Shown one piece after another: positions 1 through 12,720 of a DNA stretch of 64,000 nt; within the stretch, counting starts at the first letter, position 1; each line of letters starts with the position of its first letter. Made by a program: the position numbers and the translations under genes. The DNA comes from Balanoglossus misakiensis (lineage: Eukaryota; Hemichordata). Under the pieces are notes generated by a model. The model saw nothing but the letters and a program-made list of their open reading frames with translations. It was not told where the DNA came from and did no database searches. The stretch covers positions 4,588,001 to 4,652,000 of the forward strand of contig CM082580.2 of the NCBI GenBank assembly GCA_040954595.2, read 5' to 3'.

Positions 1-50
1 CATATACTTGGCAAAAAACGAAATTAACTAACTGCATCTTCCTCTTGTAG

Positions 51-3179
<3,129 letters not shown>

Positions 3180-3837
3180 AAAGGGAATAAGTTAACAGAC
3201 TCCACGATTTCTCAGTACCATGTTACAAGATCAGAATGTTGTATGGAGTGCTTATATGAGTGAGACGAAATACACTCCAGTAAACGGGGGCGTTGAAACG
3301 TGAAGCTGACTTGAACTTCACTGTTTGGGTGATGGTTTCTATCAATGGCCAGAGTTTTATCACGTCTTCTAAAAGAAGGAAAAAATGTGACCAAATTATT
3401 TTTTACTTTCCAGGTTTTAACTGTTTTATAAAACTTTTCATGTTCATACTTTTATCACGCATTTAAAAAAAATGAATAATATTGAAATGTAGTTATGTTC
3501 TAAATCCTCAAAATTTAAAAACGAATAATTAAGTAATTATGTACCGTAGCAATGGCATTTTGATGTAGACAACCGGCGTAAAATAGCAAAAATAACATTT
3601 TATATACATTGTACAAGTAAAGAACAACCAAGACGTATTTTTCAATTGCCGATAAATATGGTATATGGCAGTCATTTTTTTTTCAAGTTCACAGATGCAG
3701 TCACAATATTTTCAGGTAGCCTCTTGCATGTTGGCGTATGATTTATGGAGTAAAGTCCCACTTTAATTCTTCCACCCCGCAGATGTGTTTGGAAATGCTG
3801 ACCTTAGGCGAAGGATGGCTTCTGTGTTTATGTTTTT

Positions 3838-4135
3838 GAGCTGTATCTGCAGTATACTTTACGAAAATGTACAGCACATGCAGAAGGTTAAAGGTTGAAT
3901 TCGACGGGCCACACTTTTCTGTGTTTACATCATAAGTGTTTTTGAGCTGTATCTGCAGTATACTTTATCAAAATGTCCTGCACATGCAGAAGGTTAAGGT
4001 CAAACTCGACGGGCCACACTCTTCTGTGTTTATACCATAAGTGTTTTGGATCAGTATCTGTAGTGTACTTTATCAAACTGTACTGCACATGCAGAAGGTT
4101 AAAGGTTGAACTCGACGGGCCACGCTCACCCGGAA
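3838..4135. repeat. Three tandem copies of a ~105-bp unit
   Basis: Copies start near 3838, 3944 and 4048. Each contains CTGTATCTGCAGTATACTTT or a close form, CACATGCAGAAGGTTAA and CTCGACGGGCCACAC or a close form. The array ends about 215 bp upstream of the acetyltransferase start, in the space between it and the SLC13 gene. The rest of 3180-4349 shows no gene. Confidence 0.85.
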
Positions 4136-4349
4136 GAGCTCTAATGCACTGTACAGTGTAATCATTTTGCAACCGTGCCACGTTACACAATCATACGTGG
4201 ACCTTGTTTGTATGCTGGACTTAGGGTCGACTCCCACACAGGTGCAGCCTGATCAGGGTTGGTCAAACTCCAAAATCGGGTTTTGAGGGGTCAAGTCGGA
4301 CCACCATTTGCGTTGTGTCTTTCTTTTCTATTAGGACGGATTTTCAACC

Positions 4350-5255
4350 ATGTTCACGTACGAAGAAGCCCAACTCTTTATTGCGGATGTCCTCAGAATA
4401 GAAAACCCAGCGGAGAAGTTCCGAGAAGATCGCCTGGCACTGCTGAGTGCAATAATAAGAGCCTTCCACTACGTGCTGCCGTTCCAAGACATCACTTTAC
4501 AGAGTCTGAGTCAGGAGGAGAGGAGGGTCCCTTCTATGGACGACATAAAGCGCGATATATTAGCAGCCCACGGAGGATTATGTAACGTTCTCAATGCGTC
4601 CTTGATGTACATCTTGAAGGCAATCGGCTTCGATGTTCAATTCATCCCATCCGCTGTTCTAAAGGCCAATGATCACATCTTGATTGTTGCAAATAATGTA
4701 ATCAAAGATGGCGACCAGTTTCTAGTTGATGGCGGCAGTGGTTACCCTACATTTGAAGCTATCCCGCTTGATTTCGATGACGAATCCCCTGTCTATCGTT
4801 TCTCGTTCAGTCACGTTAAATTTGTGAGAAAAGGTGATGTTATAGAAAGGCTACATCTAAGACGCACAGACAAACCTCTGTATGACGACGGGTTCATTAC
4901 AGCCAAGGGTGTCACTGATACATGCACATGGCTGCCGTACTATGACTTCAAAGTCACACCTGTTGACTTAAGCCACTACGACGCCGCCATGAACGATGTG
5001 TACACAAACGTCACAGCTTCCCCGTTCCTTCTCAGCCTGAGAGTGATCTCCTTCCCGGGTGGAGTGTGCACTGCTATCAAAGACGACGTACTTCTCAGAG
5101 AGGGAGAAGATAATCGTCTGCACGCGACAAAGATGGAATCCATCGAAGAAATAAAGAAATGGATTTCAAAATTATGCCCTCGGCTTCCATCGGTCAAGGT
5201 TGACCTTGCATTGAAGCACTGGGGAAGAGAATTCGAACCAACTATGAAGAAGTAA
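4350..5255 (+). CDS. Arylamine N-acetyltransferase (NAT-like)
   Basis: This 301-residue protein is encoded in one exon. Family members move an acetyl group from acetyl-CoA to arylamines and hydrazines in the cytosol through a Cys-His-Asp triad. Here the triad is Cys78 (in HGGLCNVLN, the place of the usual RGGxC motif with His instead of Arg), His109 (in NDHILI) and Asp127 (in FLVDGGSG). Length fits animal NATs (about 290 residues). The ATG at 4350 is the first Met. Just upstream, 4322-4334 reads as a pyrimidine tract and TTAG, so a splice acceptor probably joins a non-coding 5' exon to the coding exon, as in vertebrate NAT genes. No frameshift is seen. Acceptor substrate cannot be predicted. 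Confidence 0.93.
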   Translation: MFTYEEAQLFIADVLRIENPAEKFREDRLALLSAIIRAFHYVLPFQDITLQSLSQEERRVPSMDDIKRDILAAHGGLCNVLNASLMYILKAIGFDVQFIPSAVLKANDHILIVANNVIKDGDQFLVDGGSGYPTFEAIPLDFDDESPVYRFSFSHVKFVRKGDVIERLHLRRTDKPLYDDGFITAKGVTDTCTWLPYYDFKVTPVDLSHYDAAMNDVYTNVTASPFLLSLRVISFPGGVCTAIKDDVLLREGEDNRLHATKMESIEEIKKWISKLCPRLPSVKVDLALKHWGREFEPTMKK

Positions 5256-6297
5256 ATTCAAACAATCATGAGTAACCTAAGTTTCTCCTGATTTTTGCAC
5301 GTTTGATCAACAACAATTACATGTAATATGCATTACAGTGATGGTTAGCAAAATATTAATTGTAATATGTATAACTAGTGTACTGCCGGTATGCATACCA
5401 ACACTTCAGTACATGCGTCAGACTATTGCAATGAAGACGCATACCACTATTTTTTCTTATACTTTTGATATAGTGGGCAATGGTGGACGAGCCTGAAAGC
5501 ATTTCTGTTGCAATTTGTTTGAGGTCAAACTGCAGATTGACTTGACTATACTAGCCCTTTAACGCACGATTTTCCGAACTTAACGTGACGCGACGGAAAT
5601 CTCGCATGGTCAGGCAGGTTATATGGTAGGACATTCTCATGAGACACTGCACAGCCGACGATAGTAACTAATGTTCGGGTTGCGGGTTAGCAATGAATAA
5701 AAATAAAATCAGAGTCAAAATACCGCAGCGATGAATGAATGTCCGACTCTGCGTCACGTTGTGCGTGTGAAATGATCTGATATAATGCTGATATGATCGG
5801 ATCGATACGGTTACCATGCAGTCACAACCGACCTGTGACCTATATTGTTAAACAGAACAAACATCGCCGGGCATTATTCGATTCTTCCTCGTCAACGATG
5901 CTGCTTGGTTCTTTTAGTGATGTGACAATCAAAGCTTATTGAGCTGTAATTGCGATCGTAGTTGAAATTCTAGATTTCGTCAATTGTATTCTAGTTGACC
6001 CCTTCTTTGGTTGATCGATTCTGACGGACAGAGGAACGGCCATAAGAATGGATTTCAGAAGAAGTACTGCTCAGCGGAAATCAAACGGCTACTCGCTGAA
6101 AAAATGATGCTAATGTTTGGACCAACTGCAAGAAGGTATCGAAGTAACGGAACTTGGTCCCCGTTAATTTTTGTTAGGGTTTACTGGAATTAGAAAAGAA
6201 TTTGTAATCCACGTGGTTCGGACAAGCCTAACTAACAAATCAATGCGTGAATTAGGTAATTGTTATCAGGTCAAGCTTTGGGGATTATTGAAATTAT
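5256..6297. other. Intergenic, no gene seen
   Basis: NAT 3' flank followed by unique AT-rich sequence. Apart from the dispersed repeat at 5675-5772, nothing is recognised; the short open frame near 6011 has no family features. Confidence 0.6.
5675..5772. repeat. Dispersed repeat, inverted relative at 11518-11614
   Basis: The blocks GGTTGCGGGTTAGCAATGAA, TAAAAATAAAATCAGA and GCGTCACGTTGTGCGTGTGA recur in reverse orientation at 11518-11614 with small changes. It is probably a short transposon or its terminal part; the ends are not defined. Confidence 0.75.
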
Positions 6298-9089
6298 TAT
6301 TATTATTATAAACTTTATTTCGGACTCATGGTCCATATTACAGTAGGATTAGTTGAAAGGGGAAAAATAGATTACATATCTAAATGACAAAAAGAAGCTT
6401 ATTCCAAATGCTCAAAGTTTCAGAATTAAAATACAATGTATCATGCACTTGCCGCACAATGACATTTTGGCAGTTCAAGAGTCTTTGTTTAAGACTAAAA
6501 ATTTGCCTTCTATGCAGGGCATCGAATGTATCGATTCTGTTCGTCACAAACATAGAGCTCGCACTACTTCGTCTTTCATATCCCAATAGGATACGAGCAG
6601 CGTTGTTGTATGCAATTTTCAATTTCCTCATTGTGCTGACAGTGAATTTTACCCACATTGGGCTTCCATACATTTGATAACAGTATGTTTTGAAGAGAAT
6701 ACTCTTAATGTCAAAAGTACATCTGAAAAAATTTCTCTTAAGCATATTAGCTGACACATAAAAACATCGCATCTGTCGCTCAATATCATCATCATCATGG
6801 AGATGATCGTTGAGGATGAAACCCAGATGCTTTTTCTTTGTTACAAATGCTAGTTTAACTCCATTAAGATAAACAGAAGGAATGCGACGAATCATAGAAG
6901 AATCCGATTTGATACACATAAAGTTAGTCTTTTTGTCATTAAATAAAATATCATGAGTATTACCATAGTCGCCACAGATATCGACCAACTTCTGAGTCCC
7001 CTTGACCGAAGGACTAATAAGACATATATCATCGGCATACATTAAATGGTTGATAAAATATCCTCCAATATTACAGCCTGTTTTGGAGTTTGACAACATC
7101 ATACTCAACTGATCAACATAAATATTAAAAAACTTAGGTGACAAGATTCCACCTTGTTTGACACCATTAGAGACAGTGAATCCAGCAGAGGTACATGAAC
7201 CCCAGCGAATGAAAATCTGCTGAGTACGATACCAACTCAAAAGAAATCTAACAAAATAAACTGGAACTTTGCGATCTATTAGTTTCTTGAATAAAACCCA
7301 ATGGTTCACTCTGTCGAATGCTTTTGAAGCATCCATGAAGGTGATAATTACATTACTGCCATGCTTTCTATAGAAATTGATTACTTCTTTAAGAACAAAT
7401 ACGCACATATCAGTGGAATGGCCAGATTTGAAACCAAACTGATAATGTGACGTCTCAAGAAAACAATCAATATGTCTAAGTAAAATTAACTCAATGAGCT
7501 TTGAAGCAACTGTAGACAGTGCAATCGGACGGTAATTACTTTTGTCATTAACATTGTTGTTTTTGTCCTTTACTATGGGAACTAAAACAGTATCAGAAAG
7601 TCTACTCGGGCAAGAACCATGTACAAACATTGCTGTAAAACACATACTAAGTAAGGTAGAGATCTTAGTACTGGCATACATAAAATGCTCCGCTGAAAGA
7701 AAGTCTGAGCCAGCAGCTTTTCCAGTCTGTAATTTAGAAATGACATCACACACGTCACCGGGTAAAACAGTAACACTATTATCAAAGGTACATTTCTCAA
7801 CAGCTTCCAAGACAAATTTCTTATCATCAGTCGTGTTCACAGAGTTATAGATTTCTTGGTAATGTTTACACCACATATCAGCAACATTAGCTTCACCAGT
7901 ACAACCACCTACATTGTTTGGCCTGGAAGAACACTTTTTGTTATTGACAGAATGCCAAAATTTCTTGTGGTTACCTTCACAGAGGTTTTTGGCCATAGCA
8001 TCAGCTTTCATTTGCTCTTCATTAATTCGACACGCCCGCAACGCATACTTGAAACGAGCATGAGTACGACGTTTAAAATCATACAATGGCCCATTCTTGG
8101 GTTTACCAGACTCACGCCATAATTTAAATGCGTCATGGGCAATTGCATGGATCTCTTTTAAATGGTCATTCCACCCAGCAACTGCACAACTTTTTCCACT
8201 ATCATTGGCATGGCTAATTCGAGTGCCAGCACAATGTAAACAATCAATGATATTACCATAGAAGTCAGCAATACTATCAACATGATTCTTGTCTTTACAG
8301 TGAATGTCTTTACAGCATAATGAATCAGTAGGAATATTAATATCTGCAAGAAGTCTATCCGTGACATCAGTGTACATATTACATCGTTTGTTACTGACAT
8401 TAGACCAATTTAAATTAAATCCTGTATTACTATAGGAAGTATCAGATCTACTAGAGTCACATGATGGTAAAAAATCGACATTACATGTAATGGAAAGTGG
8501 AAAATGATCTGATAAGATCATGTCATACAAAATTTCCATTGACTGTATACAATGGTGAGAACTATATGTACAAATACAATGGTCTAACCATGAAGTAGAG
8601 CCATGCATGTCGCTAACATATGTAAATGAATCATCAGGCAAAAAGACTTGGTCAGAGATAAAGTAATTATAGTCATTACAGAAACTTTGTAATGTCGAGC
8701 CAAATAAGGAATTCTGATCTGAATTCCAATCACCAATAATCATACTACAATAAGAGTCACTGGATTGAACAATTGAATGAATTTTTGCTAAGTAATCAGA
8801 AAATTCATCACAGTTTTCACTACTACACGTCGGTAAATATACACAAAGGATTAACAATTTACACTTGATGTAATCAATCTCAATCCCAATAATTCTGTTG
8901 TCATTAAAAGACCTTACTTTGACAGCGTGACCAATTGACTTACGCCACAGAATAGCGACGCCCCCATATGGTCTACCAATAATTAGTTTTTCACTAGGAT
9001 CAACAGGGGACTCACCATAGAAATCAAAGTCTTTATGGATGGTAGATAAAAAAGAAATATTGTCTCGAGTTAGCCAATGTTCTTATAAC
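6298..9089 (-). mobile_element. Non-LTR retrotransposon (LINE), endonuclease-reverse transcriptase, 5' truncated
   Basis: Read leftwards, the open frame runs from EHWLTRDN (about 9075) to TAG at 6380-6382, roughly 900 codons without a stop. An AP-endonuclease domain comes first (GRPYGGVAILWRKS, IIGDWN, ILSDHFPLS). A reverse transcriptase follows with GKAAGSDFLSAEH, NYRPIALSTV, MDASKAFDRVNH, GVKQGGILSP and the catalytic MYADD. The 3' UTR is short and ends in (TAA)n at about 6297-6310, the usual LINE tail. The TTG at 8850-8857 is only an internal Leu codon. The codon just before EHWL is TAA where Gln (CAA) is usual in such elements, so the 5' end is truncated and damaged. It is of a CR1/L2-like kind, clade not settled. 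The core enzyme frame looks intact. Confidence 0.92.
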
Positions 9090-9130
9090 AGTCTTAACCT
9101 GTGGCAGAAATAACGGTGCAAAGATTTGAT

Positions 9131-9287
9131 TAGACTCTCTCACAGCCCCTCTCGCCGTCCACGCAGGCTTATGGTCTGATTGCATGTGTGCCCGGAACAC
9201 AAAACGGTGCTTCTCCCTAGCTAAACGGTTGAGGGCGCGTCAGTGAAGAGCCTTGCTGTAGCGAACCGTGGGCTGTGAGAGAGTCTA
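9131..9287. mobile_element. MITE family B, 157 bp, perfect 17-bp TIRs and 9-bp TSD
   Basis: Terminal repeats TAGACTCTCTCACAGCC (9131-9147) and its exact complement (9271-9287) are flanked by AGATTTGAT on both sides (9122-9130 and 9288-9296). A 9-bp target duplication with such ends suggests a Mutator-like non-autonomous element. A second copy is at 42077-42225. Confidence 0.9.
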
Positions 9288-9424
9288 AGATTTGATGAGG
9301 TTTACATGAGCTGATTTGCTAAACAGTACCCTGAGATCGACTCGAAGCTTCTTTGACACTCTTAAAGGAATGTTTTCGTGTCTAAATTTCACCATTGGGC
9401 ACATCCATCCATTCTTTCGGGGTT

Positions 9425-10213
9425 TCACGGTTTCAGTCTTAACCTGTACAACTCATCGTAGCTAGCTTGAGCATCTTCGATTGCATCTTGAACGTACTGT
9501 GGCAAACACGTGACATCAATCTCTGTTGAACTCCCTTGTACTTTGGGTTTTTTAATGAAACCTCTGCTATTCATTACCGTCGTATACCAAGGCTCTCCCC
9601 AGCACCATTCCTCACAGTAACGAGGCTGCCAATGAAGCATACCTTCTTTGAATTCAAGCCCGACAGACGCGCAATATTTTTTCATCATGGTCGGTGGGTC
9701 ACTCAACAGGTCGTCTGCGTCGATGACCACCGGTGTTTCACCCACGACATCTCTGATGTACTGGTAGAGCTGCCACATTTCCCGGAAACCAACTTCACCA
9801 GGAGGAAACTGGGAATGTTTGCCATAGGCACCCGTGTATGCATTGTAATAGGAAGTGATTGCCTTGATTGGTCTCCGTATCAGGAAAGAGTGTCGGAAGC
9901 CGCGGGGCAAAGCCTCTTCCCTTCCGGGTTCGACCACACAGACGGCATGGTCTTTTGCAAATATACCACTATACCCCGGATGAAAATCTTCAAGGAGCTG
10001 CTTAATCTCACCAAACTTATAACCAGGCTTCGTTGGCTTGTCCGAGCAGATTTGATAGTACCGATCTTCTCCAATGTATGCCGCGATGCAGAACAGCTCA
10101 TGGAAGACCTTGATATCGCCTCGTGATCGAATCGAATTTTCAAACGCTGTTGACAAACACCGTGGCGCCGACCATAACATTACTCTAGCGAAATCACCGC
10201 TGCCTTCAGTCAT
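9425..10213 (-). CDS. P-loop sulfotransferase-like protein
   Basis: This 262-residue single-exon frame starts at ATG 10211-10213 and stops at TGA 9425-9427. The frame is open a few codons further, but only from a TTG. A phosphosulfate-binding-like P-loop is near residues 14-22 (WSAPRCLSTAF), followed by an acidic/aromatic stretch (VFHELFC) and a later segment (SFLIRRPIKAITSYYNAY) typical of the nucleotide-sulfotransferase fold. The nearest remembered relatives are short invertebrate proteins, sometimes misnamed branched-chain aminotransferase-like after plant fusions that carry the same N-terminal domain. A CAG acceptor about a dozen bases before the ATG hints at a non-coding 5' exon. No membrane segment is seen, unlike Golgi sulfotransferases, so a cytosolic location is likely. 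Substrate unknown. Confidence 0.8.
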   Translation of the reverse strand: MTEGSGDFARVMLWSAPRCLSTAFENSIRSRGDIKVFHELFCIAAYIGEDRYYQICSDKPTKPGYKFGEIKQLLEDFHPGYSGIFAKDHAVCVVEPGREEALPRGFRHSFLIRRPIKAITSYYNAYTGAYGKHSQFPPGEVGFREMWQLYQYIRDVVGETPVVIDADDLLSDPPTMMKKYCASVGLEFKEGMLHWQPRYCEEWCWGEPWYTTVMNSRGFIKKPKVQGSSTEIDVTCLPQYVQDAIEDAQASYDELYRLRLKP

Positions 10214-10388
10214 GCTGATTCTAGCTGTTGACAACAAACCGTTCTATATTCATCACACACAGAATGAAATACATTTGTGCGAGTTATATTATATACGCAT
10301 ATGTATGACGAGTAGGTGCTTTATAGTCATAGAGTTGTGTTTGAAGTATCCAAAAGTACAGTGACCTTTCTGTATGAGAGGCCAAGCA

Positions 10389-10439
10389 GGGCCAAGCATG
10401 GACGTAAAAAGAGTTTTTTTTACGTCCATGGGCCAAGCA
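10389..10439. repeat. 31-bp hairpin insert between 10-bp direct repeats
   Basis: Two copies of GGGCCAAGCA (10389-10398, 10430-10439) flank a near-perfect palindrome with arms TGGACGTAAAAA and TTTTTTACGTCCA. A third, partial GGCCAAGCA copy precedes them. It lies upstream of the sulfotransferase-like gene. The rest of 10214-10690 holds nothing recognisable. Confidence 0.75.
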
Positions 10440-10766
10440 ACATCTTTATAAGAACACTATTCTTCATACCTTGCAGTGTTGTGCTGATTTCAATTGTTGC
10501 TGAAAGTCAGAGATGTTCCCGGTTGTATGGAGACCGCCCGGTTCTGTCACCGAGAGAAGAGGGTGAGGTCGTGCGCGTCCTTCACCTGTTGAGATGTGTA
10601 CTTTCTTGAGGCACGTAGTAGATACAAGAAAGTAATGTTTTGTTGCCATAGAGGGCGCTATAACTAGCGGAACGTCAGTCTACACGTTGCTGGCAAGGTG
10701 ACTACACGGCTAATTTTCGCGCTTCGTGTTCGGTCACTTATTTCGGCGATCTTGGTTCCCATCAAC

Positions 10767-11308
10767 ATGGAAGACCAGTCTTCAACCATTTCTGAAGCCA
10801 TCCAGGCTAACAACGGGCAGTTGCTGACTTCTATTAATCAGCTTATCACTCAGAAATTACAAGTTATGAAAAACGAGCTCAGCACCGCGCAAGAAGGAAC
10901 CGCGCGCGAGGTCATGGGCGAGTTCAAACGTCTGAAACACAAAGAAGCCCCGACCTTCAAAAAGCAGGCTAATGCGGACCAATATAAGCACAACGACAAG
11001 GTGTTGGACATCATCGAGGAGACCAAAACGGAGTTGGAAGCTAAAAGATACGAAGGAGCACTAAAGAAGATTGACGAAGGTATTAATGAGATAGGACAGA
11101 GACAAAAATTGATTCTGCTGGCGGAAAATTCAGAATTTGGATGGGCAACAGCGCAGGAATATCGCTCGCATGAGTTGGCTGAGCACAGCGACGATGAGAA
11201 GCGTATTTGGAAAGCTGAGCTGAGAGCAGGCCGTCGTTCCAAAGAGCAGCGCCAAAAGAAACAGAAGTTCAGAGGTCGCGAGCGACAGCACAGGGAACTT
11301 AGTAATTT
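10767..11308 (+). mobile_element. Retroelement gag-like ORF1 fragment (DIRS-like?)
   Basis: From the ATG at 10767 the frame encodes about 180 charged, helix-rich residues (MEDQSSTISEAIQANNG onward). The block EFGWATAQEYRSHELAEHSD followed by DEKRIWKAELRAGRR resembles the first-ORF protein common in tyrosine-recombinase (DIRS-type) retrotransposons of marine animals, as far as I recall. The frame is lost into a (GTT)n microsatellite at about 11312-11363, which translates as poly-valine. No reverse transcriptase, RNase H or recombinase follows. It is best read as a stranded 5' fragment; a real small gene cannot be excluded. Confidence 0.45.
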
Positions 11309-11312
11309 TGTT

Positions 11313-11363
<51 letters not shown>

Positions 11364-11517
11364 AAGATTGGTAATAAAATTTTTAAAAAAATCAATGTGT
11401 CATTTCTTGATATGTTTGTCGATGTTGTAGATAACTGTAAAAAAAAACCCAACCATAATCGTGGAAAACACGACCTAGGTCGCCGAATGTCACTACAGGC
11501 CTGTATGTAAGACAAAT

Positions 11518-11614
11518 CCATTTCACAACCACAACGTGACACAGAGATGCATTCGATCATTGCTGCGATTTTTATTCTGATTTTATTTTTATTCATTGTC
11601 AACCCGCAACCTGC
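11518..11614. repeat. Dispersed repeat, inverted copy of 5675-5772
   Basis: TTTTTATTCTGATTTTATTT and the CACAACGTGACAC block match the complement of 5675-5772. No gene is seen from here to 12440, apart from a run of G at about 11778-11790. Confidence 0.75.
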
Positions 11615-12439
11615 ACATTAATCACTTTCTAGCGCCAAAGAAATAATAAAAGCCATATTCCCCTTGCTGATCTGAGAATTGTGAACTGCCATCGATCCGC
11701 TTGAAGTCATTCTCAGATTTTGTTTTTCCTTTGATTGGACAGAGACTATACATATGTGCAATAAAGTACCCTTCAGGGGGGGGGGGGGGGCATGGGGAAA
11801 TATGGGTTGTCATATTTTACAAATCTGCCCTTGTCAAGAGTAGTGTTCCTGTACAAGTTGATAGACTTAGGAAACATGTTATTGCTTGAGTTTTTCTTCT
11901 TTCTTCTTGAGTCGTTTTTTCGGCCGTACTTTTCTCAGAAACCCTTGCCCCTGCGCTTATCAAACTTGGCACGTTGGTTGGGGCCCATGAGTACTGGTGC
12001 ACCTGCCCTTTGAATTTGTAAATAGTCACGTGACTTGGTGATTTAATACCCCTCTCCCCACAGAAAAATTTCCTATAGTAATACATCCTATATGACACCC
12101 TATTAAATAGTCCCGTAGCAGTCTACTAGGAATGTTACTGGGGTCCCAGTTGACAGTCCAGTTGTGCAAACATGACACATCCCTGTACTCACATACACAG
12201 CACACTTACATTTAAGCGACTCAAACATAACATTTTATATTTTAGTTTTATTGTCAAATAAACTAGTCACTAGATGTATTACAAAATAACCATTAAATGG
12301 TTATTATATATTCATAATTAACAGCAGCCAGTATTACAAGGTTGAAGGTTCATCAAGAGACTCAGAACGCATCTTCATGGCAAAGTAGATAAATTTTGCA
12401 AGATTGCGTTAAACTATAAAAGCTGATTATGGCCTTATT

Positions 12440-12720
12440 TTGCTACCCTGTGTAAAACATTTCCCACATTCGCTGCATAATCATGGTCTTTCATTTGAAT
12501 GGATTGTGGTCTTTCAGACTGCTATTATTAGTAAAGGTTTTCCCGCATTCACTGCATGAATAAGGTCTTCCATTTCAATAAATCCTCATATGTACCTTTA
12601 GCTGGCTACGATAAGTAAAACTTTTCCATTGATCACTCATTGCATGAATAAGGTCGTTCAATTGAATGATTCTGCATGTGTACCTTCAAATTGCTACTCT
12701 GTGTAAAAGTTTTACCACAT
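12440..12720 (-). pseudogene. Broken zinc fingers beyond the stop of zinc-finger gene 1
   Basis: Read leftwards from 12720, the sequence still spells finger pieces ([18 protein letters not shown], then later ones). The frame is broken by a deletion of about 14 bases after HSKE, which makes the TGA at 12721-12723, by an insertion in the next finger, and by a further loss near 12515. Unbroken, these would be about three more fingers. At the codon after the last NERP-type linker the sequence reads CCA TGA TTA TGC, a stop at the same place as in genes 2 and 3. Confidence 0.8.

Noticed and set aside
4976-5197. Antisense frame within the acetyltransferase gene
   Set aside because: Shadow of the coding frame.
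10850-11602. 250-codon frame on the - strand
   Set aside because: It is the shadow of the gag-like frame plus a poly-Thr stretch from the (GTT)n repeat.
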